Shown piece after piece: positions 35,108 to 45,040 of a stretch of DNA of 64,000 bases (its first letter is position 1; every line of letters begins with the position of its first letter). Where the stretch lies: the NCBI GenBank assembly GCA_000745135.1, contig JQNH01000001.1, positions 2,046,001-2,110,000 of the forward strand. Direction: 5' to 3'. The notes beneath the pieces are model-generated. The model had not been told where the DNA came from. It made no database searches and saw only the letters and a program-made list of their open reading frames with translations. The DNA is from Rhizobiales bacterium YIM 77505 (GTDB taxonomy: Bacteria; Pseudomonadota; Alphaproteobacteria; Rhizobiales; Beijerinckiaceae). The position numbers and the translations under genes were made by a program.

Positions 35108-35428
35108 TCACCCCTGGTGCTTCGGGGTATGGACCACAAGGCCGTCGAGTTCAGGCGTAATTCGGATCTGGCAGGAAAGCCGAGAGGTGGGTCGCACGTC
35201 GGAGGCGAAGTCTAGCATGTCCTCCTCCATGGGCGAGGGCTCGCCCACCACCTCCTTCCATTCCTCGTCGACATAGACATGGCAGGTGGCGCAGGCGCAG
35301 GCGCCGCCGCATTCCGCAACGATGCCTGGAATATCGTTGCGGATGGCGGTCTCCATCACGGTCGCGCCTTCCTCGCCCTCGGCCGTCCGCGCTGTTCCGT
35401 CCGCGTCGATAAAAGTGATCTTGACCAT
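35108..35428 (-). CDS. 2Fe-2S ferredoxin, adrenodoxin type
   Basis: A 106-residue ferredoxin from ATG 35428. It has the cluster ligands of vertebrate/bacterial adrenodoxin-type ferredoxins: CGGACACATC (Cys-X5-Cys-X2-Cys) and a later Cys in RLSCQIRI, followed by LDGLVVHTP. It transfers electrons, for example to Fe-S assembly or cytochrome P450 systems. No partner reductase or isc gene is adjacent, so the partner is unknown. Confidence 0.92.
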   Translation of the reverse strand: MVKITFIDADGTARTAEGEEGATVMETAIRNDIPGIVAECGGACACATCHVYVDEEWKEVVGEPSPMEEDMLDFASDVRPTSRLSCQIRITPELDGLVVHTPKHQG

Positions 35429-35513
35429 CACGCTCCTCGGCGCTGCCTGCCTCATGCCGCTCCATAGAACAAGGCGCGTGGCCTGGCGAGGGTCGGGACG
35501 GAGCTTGCTCCGC

Positions 35514-35870
35514 TCAGGAGGCCTGGCCGTGCAGCGCGATCGCGGCGGCCACCTCCTCGATGGCTTCTTCGAGCTCCGCGACGAGACGCTCTCCGGCCGC
35601 CTTGGCGCCGTCCCGAGCCAGGGCCGTCTCGAGCGCCTGGGCCAATTCTGCCACGGTCCATGCGCCCACGGCCCGGGCTGCGCCCTTCAGGGTGTGGGCC
35701 CCGTCGGCCCGTGTCTGCGGCGCATCGGCGCAAGCGATGACGGGCAGGAGGCGCCGGCACTGCTCGAGGAAGAGACTCAAGACTTCACGCGCAAGGACCT
35801 CGTCGCCGAAGGTCTGCCGGCCAAGGTGGTGGAGGTCCAAGACCGGGCTGCGGGTAGGGGCAAGGCTCAT
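35514..35870 (-). CDS. Hpt domain phosphotransfer protein
   Basis: A 118-residue protein from ATG 35870 consisting of one Hpt helical bundle. The phosphorylated His is in AHTLKGAARAVGAWTVAELA. It should relay phosphate between a kinase receiver domain and a response regulator. It is not ChpT, which is longer. No kinase or regulator gene is adjacent. It is divergent from the giant GPR-like gene, with about 290 bp between. Confidence 0.85.
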   Translation of the reverse strand: MSLAPTRSPVLDLHHLGRQTFGDEVLAREVLSLFLEQCRRLLPVIACADAPQTRADGAHTLKGAARAVGAWTVAELAQALETALARDGAKAAGERLVAELEEAIEEVAAAIALHGQAS

Positions 35871-36163
35871 GGGGCAGAAATGTCCTCCCCTGGCCAATGA
35901 ACCCTTGCCGAGGGACCATCCCTGACTGTACTGCCGACAGTTCGAGGAATCATGGTAACCAAGCCGTTAACGAAGTTCTGAACTCGGCCCCCCTTCGGGT
36001 TTTCTCAGTGACAGGGGCCGTCTAAACTCGGATTGGTAAATGGCGGGGAGGCTGGGCGTGGGGGCAGGAGGCGCTCGCGCGTTCGGCAGCGGTCTCGAGT
36101 GGCGTCCTCATGAACGGATGCGCCGGGTTCGCGTCCGCTTTGGTTGCGTCATCGAGGCGGGCA

Positions 36164-39100
36164 ATGGCAAAGACCGAACGTAAGCTCAACGATCCGACGG
36201 AAGCGGCGCTGTCGGCTATCGAGCAGGCCCTCAATCTGGACCCTTCGCGCAAGGGCCAGGACCGGCCGTTCGACGAGCCGCGTCTGCCTGAGGTCGATGA
36301 TCGCGACCTTGCGAGGCCGCTTCGTCCGGCCGAGGTCGAAGAGCGGGCGGCCCCGCGCGAGGCTGCGCCGGGCCCTGCCGTCGTGGCGCCGGATCGGACC
36401 GCCGTCGCCAATGACGACCGCCGCAATATCGGGCTTCTGCTCCAGGCCCTGCAACGCCAGCCGTCGCGCCGCCCCTACGCCGTCGCGACCCTTGGCTCCG
36501 CCGCCTGGCTTGGGGGCATTGCCGCCTACCTGGCCCTGCGGGTCGAGGGCGGCGTCGCGGCCTTCCTCGCTGGCTTGACCCCCCTTCAGATGCTGGTCGG
36601 AGTGGTCGCGCTCCTTGGCCCGGTGATCCTCTTTTATGTCGCCGCCATGCTCGCCGTGCGATCGCAGGAGATGCGCCTCGTCGCCCGTGCCGTCAGCGAG
36701 GTCGCCATCCGGCTGGCGCAGCCCGAGACCTTCTCGACCGACGCGGTCATGTCCGTATCGCAAGCGGTCCGCCGGGAAGTGGCTGCCGTGGGCGAGGGAG
36801 TGGAACGCGCTCTTGCTCGCGCAGGTGAGCTCGAGACGCTGGTTCGGAGCGAGATCGCCAGCCTCGAGCGGGCCTATTCCGATAATGAAATCCGCATCCG
36901 TTCGCTCGTGGACGAACTCGTGGCCCAGCGCGAGGCCATCGTCGGCAACGCCGAGCGCGTCCGCCAGGCGATCTCCGGCTCCCACCAGAACCTCTCGCAC
37001 GAGTTGGAGATCGTGGCGCAGCGCATCGCCGAGTCGGTGGGCGCGATTGGCGAGCAGGTGACCACCAGCTTCGAGCGGCGCGGGCAGGAGGTGACCAAGT
37101 CCCTCAGCGAGGCAGGGCAACGCATCCTCGACGACATGGCGAGCCGCGGCTCGGAGCTCGTCGATCGCCTCCTCGGCACGAGCGAGGAGATCAAGAGCGG
37201 CCTCTCCAGCGCCGGCCAGGCGGTCACGGCTTCCATGGAAAGCAAGGCCAAGGAGGTCTCAGGCGCGTTCGAGCGAACAGGCGAAGTGCTCACCCGGACC
37301 CTCAGCGACGGGGCCATGCATGTCACGCGCGCCCTCGCCCAGGCCGGATCGAGCGTCGTCGATGCCCTCACCCAACAAGGGACCCAGGTTCGCGAGGCCT
37401 TCGAGCGGACCGCTCATGAGCTGGAGTCGAGCTTCCTCGCCCGGGGCGCCGAGCTGACCGACAAGATGTCGGCGACTGGCAACAGCATCGCCGACAACCT
37501 CATCGCGCGCGGGGCGGAACTGCGCGACGAGATCGCGGGCGTGGGCGCCAGCATCACCGAAGAGATCGGTTCGCGCGGCGCGGAGGTGCGAGAAGAGCTC
37601 GCCACTGCGGGAAGCGCCATCGTCCAGGAGATCGTGACCCGCAGCGGCGAGGCCCGCGAGCGGCTGGCCGAGGCTGCGCGCCTTGCAGCAGATGAATTCG
37701 CAAGGCGGGGTGAAGAAATCCGCGATCAGGGAGCCGCCATCGCCCAGGAGATCGCGAGCCGCGCCGCCGAGGCGCGCGATCACCTGGCGGACGCGGCGCG
37801 GCTGGTGGGCGACGAGATCGCCCGGCGCGGAGAGGAAGTGCGCGAGCAGATCGCCGGCGTCGGCGCCGGCGTGGCCGACAATATCCGCCAGCGCGGGAGC
37901 GACGTGCGCGAAGAGATCACGGTGGCGGTCACGGGCGTTGCCGACGAGATCGTCGAACGTGGACGGGAGGCGCGCGACCAGATCGCTTCGGCAGGGTCCG
38001 AGATCGTCGAGGTGCTCGAGGCCCGTGGCGGCGAGTTCCGCGATCGGATCGCAGCGACCGGGACAGGGATCACGGAAGAGCTGGCGCGGCGTGGCGCGGC
38101 CCTGCGCGAGGGCATGGCGCAGGTCGGCGCGCGCATCACCGAGATCGTGATCACCCGCGGCGGGGAGCTGCGCGACCAGATCGCCGCGGCCGGCACCACC
38201 GCCGCCGAAGAGATCCGGCGCCGGGGTGAGGAGGTCAGGAACGAGCTTTCGACGGTCGGCAGCGGCATCGCGAGCGAGATCGCAGCGCGAGGCCGCGAGG
38301 CGCACGATCAGATCGCCAGCGCCGGCATGGAGATTGTGAGCCATTTCCGGGAGCACGGCGGCGATCTGCGCGATCAGATCGCGTCGACAGGCAGCGAGCT
38401 CATCGAGCAGCTCGTCTCGCGCGGCGGCGAGGTCCGCGATCAGATCGCCGCGACGGGCGCAGGGATCACCGAAGTCATCGTGCTCAGGGGCGATGAGCTT
38501 GCCCGCCGGATCGAGGCGACGAGCCAGCGCATCGACGAGAGCATCACCGTGCGGGGCGAAGCGCTTCATGCGAGCCTCGCCGAGGTCGGCGGGCGGGTGA
38601 CGAGCGTCATGGAGGCCCGCGCTGCGACCGTCACGGGAGCTCTCGAGCGGACCATGCGGTTCGTGTCCGAGGAGCTGGCCGAAAGCACGACCGCGTTCCA
38701 GCAGGCCCTCGAGGCCCGCAGCCGCGAGATGGCCGAGGCGCTCGCGAACCATGCCAACGAGACGGAGGCGCGGCTTGCCGGCACCGGCAAGGAGGTCGTC
38801 CTGACGCTCGCGAACCAGGGGGCGCGCATCAGCGAGACCCTGGCCCGGACGGCTTCAGCGCTTGCGGCGACGATCGAAGGCAAGGGACGGGAGGTCGAGA
38901 GCGCCTTGAGCGCTGGCCTCAGCGGTTATGAGGAAATTGTGGTGAACCGCGGCGGCGCCCTCGCCGAGCGATTGTCGCGCGACATCGGCGGTCTTGCTGA
39001 AAAGGTCACCCAGCGCCTCGAAGACATCGACCGCGTCGTCACCGTCGAGGGGAAGGCTCTCGCCGAGTCCATCACCGAGCGGACCCGCGAGGCGGCCGAC

Positions 39101-42100
39101 GCCATCGAGGCTCAGCTCTCGGCGCTCGAGGAGCGCTCGGCGAGAAAGACGTCCGAGCTCGCCGCCGGGTTCGACAGCCTTGTGACGCGGGTCGACCAGG
39201 CCCTCGCGGCCCGGGCCCAGGCCCTGAACGAGGCGCTCGTGGTGCGCACCGGGGAGCTCGCCCGGGTCATGGCGGAGGGTGGGCGCGAGGTAGCCAAAGC
39301 CCTCGAGGCGCGCGCGGACGAGGTGAGTCACGCCATCGCGGCGCGCAGCAGCGCCCTTGCAGAAACGCTGTCCGCCAAGGCCGAGGAGATCAATCGCCAC
39401 CTCACCGGGCATGTGGACGCCCTCGCCTCGACGCTCGATGCGGGCGTCAACCGGTTCGAGGACCGGGTCCTCGGCCGGCTGGAGACGGTCGCCAGCACCC
39501 TTGACGAGCGCAGCCGCTCGGTCGAGGCGACGCTCGGCACGCGCACGGGCGAGCTCATCGATCTCTTGGAGGAGCGAACCCATGCGGTCGGGGAGACGAT
39601 CGGTGCGCGCACCACGGAGCTGATGGGCCTCCTGGAGGAGCGAACCCATTCCGTCGAAGCGACGCTCGGCGCCCGCACCACTCAGCTGATCGATCTCTTG
39701 GAGAACCGCACCCGCGCCGTGGAGGCGTCGTTCGGCAGCCGCGCCGCTGCCCTCATCAATCTTCTGGATGAGCGCAGCCAGTCGGTCGAAGCCACACTCG
39801 GCGCCCGCACGACGGAACTCATCGACCTCCTCGAGGAGCGCACCCGCGCTGTCGAGGCGTCCCTCGGCGGCCGCACCACAGAGCTCGTCCACTTGCTGGA
39901 GGAACGCACCCGCGTCGCCGACGACGCTCTGACGCTCCAGGCTCGCGCCGTGGTCGATCTGGTCGATGACCGCAGCCGCATGGTCGTCGACGCTCTGGCG
40001 CGCCGCACGAACGAGCTGGCTCAGCTCTTCGACGACCGCAGCCGCCTCGTGGCCGACCTGATCGACGACCGTACTGCGCAGTTGACGAGCCAGCTCGACG
40101 AGCGGGGCCGCGCGGTCTTCAGCGCCCTCGGGGACCGGATGGCCGAGTTCGCGCAGCTGTTTGACCGCGGCGGCGCCTCCCTGGCCGAACTCCTCGACAC
40201 GCGGCGGGACCGGATCGTCGAGGTTCTCGGCGACCGTGCCTCGGAGATCGCCAACCTCTTCGATCGCAGCGCCGACACTGTCATCGGGACGCTCGGCGCG
40301 CGCATCTCGGAGCTCGCGACGCTCCTTGACGAGCGCACGGCCGGCTTCAGTGCGCTCATCGACAGCCGCACGGCCGCGCTCGGCACGATGCTCGAGCGGC
40401 GCGGCGAGGCGGTTGCCGGCAGCCTCGAGGCCGCCCTCACCCAGGCGGCTGACCTGATGGAGGCGAGGACCTCCGATCTTGCGGATCTCGTCACCACCCG
40501 CGGGCAGGCGGTGCTGACCACGCTTGGCGACCGCATCGATGACTTCGCGCGCATCATGGATGAGCGCGCGACCACCCTCACCCGAGTCCTCGACATCCGC
40601 GGACAGGCGGTGGCGAGCACGCTCGCCGAGCGCATCCAGGAGATCACGCGCCTGCTCGACGAGCGCACCAAGGGGGTCGCAGAGCTCATCGAGAGCCGCG
40701 GCCAAGCCGTGACCGGGACGCTCGGCCAGCAGATCGACCAGCTCGCCCACCTCTTTGAGGATCGGACGGACGCCTTCCACCACCTGCTCGACGAGCGTGG
40801 CCAGGCGATGCTTCAGACGCTCGGCGCGCGGGTGACGGAGGTCGCGACCCTTTTCGACCGACGCGGAGCCTCGCTTGTCGAGGCGATCGGAGAACGCGGT
40901 GCTGCGATCACGCGCGAAGTGGCCGCCGTCAGCGATTCCGCCACCCGCACCCTGGAGGAGCGCGCCGCCGCGATCCTCGGCGGATTGGAGCAACGCACGG
41001 CCGAACTCACAGCCCTCTACACCCAATCCGCGGAGGCCCTGCGCCGGGCCGTCTCGGATGGGACAGCGCAAGCTGTCACGACGCTCGCCACGACCAATGA
41101 GCGGCTCCAGAACGAGCTCGGCGGCGTGCTCGGACGGCTCGAGGAGGCGAACCGGCTTCTCGGCAATGTCCTCTCCGACGCGACCGGCAATCTCGGTCAG
41201 ATCGAGAGCGGCATCATCGAGCGGGTGAGCCAGATCGAGGGCATCCTCTCGGAGGTGGCGGCCCAGACGAGCCGCGCCTCGGGCCAAGTAGCGGACCAGG
41301 TCGACGCGCTGCGGGGCATCTCGGAGGGCGCCCTGCGTGAGGTCTCCGACCTCGTCGTCGATCTTGACGAGCGGGGCCGGCGCTTGAGCGAAAGCACCCG
41401 AGCCCAGTTGCAAGCCCTGACCGAGGCGACCGGAACCCTGGAGCAGGTCGAGGCCCGCATGGCGGCCGCGCTGAACGAGCGGCGCAACGCTCTTGAGACC
41501 CTGCTCAGCCGCATCAACGAGCGGTCGGAGGAGCTCGACAGCGTCACCCGGTCCTTCACTCACCTCATCGAGCAGTCCCTGCGGCGGGCCGAGACCAAGG
41601 CGCAGGAGATCGGCGCCGCGCTCGCCGACGGTGCGCAGACCGTGACGCAGGCATTGGCCGAGCAGTTCGATCGCCTGCGCTCCACGGCCGGAGAGGAAGG
41701 GGCCCGCACCACCGCCTCCCTGCGGACGATGTACAACGACGTCATCAACGAGATGAGCGAGGCGCTCGCCAGCGCGACGGCCCGCTTCCGGGAGGCGACC
41801 GGCGAGTTGCGAGGGATGGCGGCCCAGATCCAGCGCGAGCTGGAGACCACCCGGGCCGAGCTGCGGCGCGGTGTCCTCGAGCTGCCGCAGGAGACCGAGG
41901 AGGCGGCCGCCAATATGCGCCGCGTCGTCGCCGATCAGATCAAGGCGCTGAACGAGCTCGCCAACCTGGTGACCCGGTCGAACCGCGCCATCGATGCCGC
42001 GCCTCCCGTTCCGGGGCGCCGCGCGCATGAGCCGGGCGGGGTGGAGCTGCGAGGAACCGTTGCCCCGGCCGCCCCATCTCGGTTCAGCGAGGCGGCTCCT

Positions 42101-42586
42101 CGGGTCAGCCTGCGTGGTCCGGAGACGCTGCGCCAACCAGGTGTGCGGCCGGCCCAGCCCGAGGCGTGGCTGTCAGACCTCGTGCCAAGGAGTGCTGATG
42201 GCGCGGCAGCGACCCGCAACGGGTCCGACCGAGCCGCGGCAGACAACCTGCAGTCGCTCGATTCGATTTCCGGCGATATCGCTCGAATGGTCGATCATGA
42301 GGCCGCGATGGAGTTCTGGAGGCGGTACCGCGACGGCGATCGGCGGGCTCCGGGGCGCGATCTCTACACCGTTCAGGGCCAACAGACCTTCGACGAGGTC
42401 CGCCGCAAATACCGGCGCGACCCCGAGTTCAAGCGGACAGTGGACCGGTATGTGAGCGAGTTCGAGCGCCTCCTCGGGGAGCTCGGCCGCACGGACGAGA
42501 ATGGCGCGCTCGCACGCACCTATCTCGCCTCGGAAACCGGCAAGGTCTACACGATGCTCGCCCACGCGAGCGGCCGCTTCGACTGA
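36164..42586 (+). CDS. gpr: Giant coiled-coil membrane protein, growth pole ring (GPR) homologue
   Basis: The product has 2,140 residues from ATG 36164. A charged N-terminus (1-100) is followed by two membrane segments (about 106-125 and 143-165). Residues 200-1950 are helical and built from 22-residue units of two kinds: RG-AE-REEIA-AGS-I-EEI units (roughly 425-800) and ERT-SVEATLGARTTELIDLLE units (roughly 1100-1580). A compact conserved C-terminus (about 2030-2140) has FWRRYRDGDRRAPG and AL-RTYLASETGKVYTMLAHA. Size, two N-terminal helices and apolipoprotein-like repeats match GPR of Agrobacterium tumefaciens (about 2,100 residues), which forms a ring at the growth pole and is needed for polar growth and rod shape. 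The identification is by architecture; position of action: inner membrane at the pole. Confidence 0.82.
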   Translation: MAKTERKLNDPTEAALSAIEQALNLDPSRKGQDRPFDEPRLPEVDDRDLARPLRPAEVEERAAPREAAPGPAVVAPDRTAVANDDRRNIGLLLQALQRQPSRRPYAVATLGSAAWLGGIAAYLALRVEGGVAAFLAGLTPLQMLVGVVALLGPVILFYVAAMLAVRSQEMRLVARAVSEVAIRLAQPETFSTDAVMSVSQAVRREVAAVGEGVERALARAGELETLVRSEIASLERAYSDNEIRIRSLVDELVAQREAIVGNAERVRQAISGSHQNLSHELEIVAQRIAESVGAIGEQVTTSFERRGQEVTKSLSEAGQRILDDMASRGSELVDRLLGTSEEIKSGLSSAGQAVTASMESKAKEVSGAFERTGEVLTRTLSDGAMHVTRALAQAGSSVVDALTQQGTQVREAFERTAHELESSFLARGAELTDKMSATGNSIADNLIARGAELRDEIAGVGASITEEIGSRGAEVREELATAGSAIVQEIVTRSGEARERLAEAARLAADEFARRGEEIRDQGAAIAQEIASRAAEARDHLADAARLVGDEIARRGEEVREQIAGVGAGVADNIRQRGSDVREEITVAVTGVADEIVERGREARDQIASAGSEIVEVLEARGGEFRDRIAATGTGITEELARRGAALREGMAQVGARITEIVITRGGELRDQIAAAGTTAAEEIRRRGEEVRNELSTVGSGIASEIAARGREAHDQIASAGMEIVSHFREHGGDLRDQIASTGSELIEQLVSRGGEVRDQIAATGAGITEVIVLRGDELARRIEATSQRIDESITVRGEALHASLAEVGGRVTSVMEARAATVTGALERTMRFVSEELAESTTAFQQALEARSREMAEALANHANETEARLAGTGKEVVLTLANQGARISETLARTASALAATIEGKGREVESALSAGLSGYEEIVVNRGGALAERLSRDIGGLAEKVTQRLEDIDRVVTVEGKALAESITERTREAADAIEAQLSALEERSARKTSELAAGFDSLVTRVDQALAARAQALNEALVVRTGELARVMAEGGREVAKALEARADEVSHAIAARSSALAETLSAKAEEINRHLTGHVDALASTLDAGVNRFEDRVLGRLETVASTLDERSRSVEATLGTRTGELIDLLEERTHAVGETIGARTTELMGLLEERTHSVEATLGARTTQLIDLLENRTRAVEASFGSRAAALINLLDERSQSVEATLGARTTELIDLLEERTRAVEASLGGRTTELVHLLEERTRVADDALTLQARAVVDLVDDRSRMVVDALARRTNELAQLFDDRSRLVADLIDDRTAQLTSQLDERGRAVFSALGDRMAEFAQLFDRGGASLAELLDTRRDRIVEVLGDRASEIANLFDRSADTVIGTLGARISELATLLDERTAGFSALIDSRTAALGTMLERRGEAVAGSLEAALTQAADLMEARTSDLADLVTTRGQAVLTTLGDRIDDFARIMDERATTLTRVLDIRGQAVASTLAERIQEITRLLDERTKGVAELIESRGQAVTGTLGQQIDQLAHLFEDRTDAFHHLLDERGQAMLQTLGARVTEVATLFDRRGASLVEAIGERGAAITREVAAVSDSATRTLEERAAAILGGLEQRTAELTALYTQSAEALRRAVSDGTAQAVTTLATTNERLQNELGGVLGRLEEANRLLGNVLSDATGNLGQIESGIIERVSQIEGILSEVAAQTSRASGQVADQVDALRGISEGALREVSDLVVDLDERGRRLSESTRAQLQALTEATGTLEQVEARMAAALNERRNALETLLSRINERSEELDSVTRSFTHLIEQSLRRAETKAQEIGAALADGAQTVTQALAEQFDRLRSTAGEEGARTTASLRTMYNDVINEMSEALASATARFREATGELRGMAAQIQRELETTRAELRRGVLELPQETEEAAANMRRVVADQIKALNELANLVTRSNRAIDAAPPVPGRRAHEPGGVELRGTVAPAAPSRFSEAAPRVSLRGPETLRQPGVRPAQPEAWLSDLVPRSADGAAATRNGSDRAAADNLQSLDSISGDIARMVDHEAAMEFWRRYRDGDRRAPGRDLYTVQGQQTFDEVRRKYRRDPEFKRTVDRYVSEFERLLGELGRTDENGALARTYLASETGKVYTMLAHASGRFD
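37435..38560 (+). repeat. First 66-bp (22-residue) repeat block inside gpr
   Basis: About 17 degenerate units of 66 bp encode the pattern RG-E-R-D-I-A-AG-I-E-I, for example RGAEVREELATAGSAIVQEI and RGGELRDQIAAAGTTAAEEI. The period keeps the same helix face charged, as in apolipoprotein 22-mers. Protein similarity exceeds DNA identity, so these are old duplications. Confidence 0.8.
39480..40900 (+). repeat. Second 66-bp (22-residue) repeat block inside gpr
   Basis: About 21 units of 66 bp encode variants of ERT-SVEATLGARTTELIDLL. The units between about 39520 and 39910 are so similar in DNA that they look recently duplicated; later units are degenerate (DERGQAMLQTLGARVTEVATLF). The array could expand or contract by recombination. 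Confidence 0.8.
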
Positions 42587-42768
42587 ACGCGCCTCTTCAA
42601 GCCGTGGGGGCGGATGCGATCGACCTTGCGTCGGTCGCACCTGGAGGGGGCGCGTCTCCCGCGCGCCCTCGTGCCGGGTGCCGCGGAGGCGCGTCACGAC
42701 CCGGAGGGCGAGCGCCGGGCGAAACCCAGGACGGGATAGGGAGGCGATGAGAGTGCGATGCTGGAGCC

Positions 42769-43389
42769 TCAAGCCCCTCGGCCGACCCAGCGCACGATAT
42801 CGCGGAGGACGGTCGAAAGGGCCTCGTCGAGGCCTCGGGCGGCACTTGCCGCGTCGACGGCGCTGACGGGAACGCGGGCCGAGAACACACGGGCGGCAGC
42901 GATCCGCCCTGAGCGGTCGTTGACCAGCCTCGCTGAAATCTCCACCGTGGCCTCGCCAGTCGCTGCCGAGATCTGGAAGGCACGAATCTCCGTGTTCAGG
43001 AGGTAATCGGGCGAGACCCGGTCACCCGGTCGGCTCACGGCCTTGATGCGCGAGGCGTTCTCGAAGGTCTGGATGAGCCGCGCCTGGATGAGGCGCGGCA
43101 ACCGGTCGGCCCATTGACCGCCGCCGAGGAACGACACTGCCCCGTTCGCATCCTTCACGATGATGCGTTCGGCTTCGAAGGTTTGCACCGCCGTCGGCTC
43201 GTTGACGACGATCTGACCGCGTGGCGCTCCGGCCGCATGGACGGCGCGCGGCGCAGTGAGGTCAAAGGTCGTCGGCGCTGGGCCTGACCCGCAGGCCGCG
43301 ACGAGAGCGGAGAGTGCGACCACCGAGAGGGCTCGCCGAAGGGCAACCGGTCCCGTGGCGCCGGCAGGGGGAAGTGTCAGGAGACGCAT
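42769..43389 (-). CDS. ABC-type transport auxiliary lipoprotein (MCE system)
   Basis: A 206-residue lipoprotein from ATG 43389. The signal peptide ends in the lipobox LVAAC. The mature part shows the ABC_trans_aux pattern: TTFDLTAPRA, QIVVNEPTAVQTFEAERIIV, QWADRLPRLIQARLIQTFEN and DYLLNTEIRAFQI. Such PqiC/LetC-like lipoproteins act with MCE proteins to move lipids between membranes, anchored in the outer membrane. It is the last gene of the four-gene Mla-type operon, 7 nt after the MCE gene. Confidence 0.88.
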   Translation of the reverse strand: MRLLTLPPAGATGPVALRRALSVVALSALVAACGSGPAPTTFDLTAPRAVHAAGAPRGQIVVNEPTAVQTFEAERIIVKDANGAVSFLGGGQWADRLPRLIQARLIQTFENASRIKAVSRPGDRVSPDYLLNTEIRAFQISAATGEATVEISARLVNDRSGRIAAARVFSARVPVSAVDAASAARGLDEALSTVLRDIVRWVGRGA

Positions 43390-43396
43390 GGGGCGC

Positions 43397-45028
43397 TCAG
43401 CGACGACCGCTGTACTCGGGCATGTTCGGTCGGCCCCCGAAAAGGAGCTGCTGCGGGTTGCGCTCGAGGTTGCGGACAGCGCGACCGATGTCGCTGAGCG
43501 TCCGCCGCCCTTCACTGGTCAGCGTCTCCACCTCGCGGAGCCCTGAGCCGGTGAAGCGGTTGATGCCGGCGGTGATGTCGGCGGTGCGCTTGTCGAGGTT
43601 GTCGGCAAGCACACGGATGGACCGGGCCGCCTCCCGGATCTCGCCGAAGGTGCTCTGCCCCTCCTTGCCAGCCGCCGACCCGAGGAAGTCCTCGGCCGCC
43701 TTCAGCACGCCGTCGATACGATCGGCCGACTTGTTGAGCTTCTCGGTGATGGACCGCGCCTCCTTGATCGCCGCCTCGACATCGGGACTTGCCTTGCCCA
43801 GGGTGGTCGCGAAACGCTCAGCGCCGTCGATGGCGCGGTTGATCTTGGCGGCGTCAAGCGACCTCGTGATGGCCGCTGCCTCCCGCAAGATGGTGTCCAC
43901 GTTCTGCCGGTTCTCGGCGAGAGTGAGCGTGAAGCCCTCGATATTGGCAAGCGTCCGGTTGACCATGCCGCTGTCGACCGACTTGACGAGCCGGCTGACG
44001 TCGTCGAGCGCGGTGTCGACCTTCGTCGTGGTGGTGTTGAGCCGGCTTGCCAGCGTCGCTGCCTCCCTCAGGACCGTGTCCACATTCTGGCGATTGTCCT
44101 TCAGCGTCGCCGTGAAGCCCTCGATATTGTCGACCGCGCGGTTGATCTTGGTCGCGTCGACCGCCCGCACGAGAGCACTCACGTCGGAGAGCGTGGCGTC
44201 GAGCTTGCCGGCGCTCTCGTTGAGGCGCTGCGCCAAGGCCGCCACGTCGCGCAGGGCGTTGTTCACATTGTCCCGATTTTGCGCCAGGGTCTCCGTGAAC
44301 TGCTCGACATTGGCGACGGTGCGGGAGACGCGCTGCGGCTCGATGGCTCTCACAACGCCCTGGACGTCGTCGGTGAGCGCCTCAAGCTTGGCAGCAAGCG
44401 GTCCAATGCGGTCGGCTGCGTTCCCGACCTGCTCCAGGAAACGCGCCACGCGCGGCGCGTTGTCGCTGAGCGCCGCTGAAAAGCGCTCGACATTGGTCAT
44501 GGTGCGATTGATCGGTCCCTCGTTGTCGGCGACGAGCCGCCCGACGCGCTCCAGCACCTCGTCGGCCCGCCGGGCCAGGTTGCGGGCGCTCTCCATAAGA
44601 TCCTGGAAGTCGGACCGGTCGGCATAGATGGTAGGCACCGTCTCGCCCGGCCCCGGCTGGAGCGGAGGCGACCCCTGCTCGCCGCCCACGAGCGCAATTG
44701 TGGCCACGCCGGTGAGCCCCTGGAACTCGAGGCGCGCCCGCGTGTCGGCCCGCAACGGAGTCGCCCGGTCGACCTCGACCACCGCCCGCACCCGGCGCGG
44801 ATCGTTCGGGACGAGCCCAAGCTCCGTCACTTCCCCCACCCGGATACCGTTGAAGGTCACGACAGAACCGCGCGACAGGCCCGAGACGGAGCCGACGAAG
44901 ACGATGTTCACCGGCTCGCGCCGTTGCCCGCGCTCACCGCCCGAGAACCAATAGACGAACAGAAAACCCGCGGCGACGACGCCGAGCGTAAACAGGCCGA
45001 TGAGGGCATAGTTGGCGCGGGTTTCCAT
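43397..45028 (-). CDS. MCE (MlaD) family lipid-transport protein with long helical repeats
   Basis: A 543-residue protein from ATG 45028. One N-terminal membrane segment (YALIGLFTLGVVAAGFLFVY) precedes an MCE domain (about residues 38-120; VFVGSVSGLSRGSVVTFNGI, VGEVTELGLVPNDP). The remaining 400 residues are helical with a 61-residue repeat centred on the motif NRT-ANIEGFT-TL-ENRQNVD seen three to four times. The MCE domain hexamer forms a lipid channel, and the long helices probably form a tunnel or bridge across the periplasm. It is the third gene of the operon. Confidence 0.9.
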   Translation of the reverse strand: METRANYALIGLFTLGVVAAGFLFVYWFSGGERGQRREPVNIVFVGSVSGLSRGSVVTFNGIRVGEVTELGLVPNDPRRVRAVVEVDRATPLRADTRARLEFQGLTGVATIALVGGEQGSPPLQPGPGETVPTIYADRSDFQDLMESARNLARRADEVLERVGRLVADNEGPINRTMTNVERFSAALSDNAPRVARFLEQVGNAADRIGPLAAKLEALTDDVQGVVRAIEPQRVSRTVANVEQFTETLAQNRDNVNNALRDVAALAQRLNESAGKLDATLSDVSALVRAVDATKINRAVDNIEGFTATLKDNRQNVDTVLREAATLASRLNTTTTKVDTALDDVSRLVKSVDSGMVNRTLANIEGFTLTLAENRQNVDTILREAAAITRSLDAAKINRAIDGAERFATTLGKASPDVEAAIKEARSITEKLNKSADRIDGVLKAAEDFLGSAAGKEGQSTFGEIREAARSIRVLADNLDKRTADITAGINRFTGSGLREVETLTSEGRRTLSDIGRAVRNLERNPQQLLFGGRPNMPEYSGRR

Positions 45029-45040
45029 CGCCGGCCTTCC

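Noticed and set aside
35950-35975. CtrA box upstream of gpr (GTAA and TTAAC elements)
   Set aside because: Spacing between the half-sites is 8, not 7, and the first half-site has a mismatch; too weak to list.
37259-38752. Open frame of 497 codons on the minus strand inside gpr
   Set aside because: Same cause: mirror image of the first 66-bp repeat block.
39480-40900. Regular 66-bp spacing resembling a CRISPR array
   Set aside because: Units are contiguous, have no unique spacers, keep one reading frame and encode helical 22-residue repeats.
38855-42136. Open frame of 1,093 codons on the minus strand inside gpr
   Set aside because: It is antisense to the 22-residue repeats; a 66-bp period and high GC keep the opposite frame open. 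Its product is a repetitive Arg/Gly/Glu mixture without a known domain or ribosome site.
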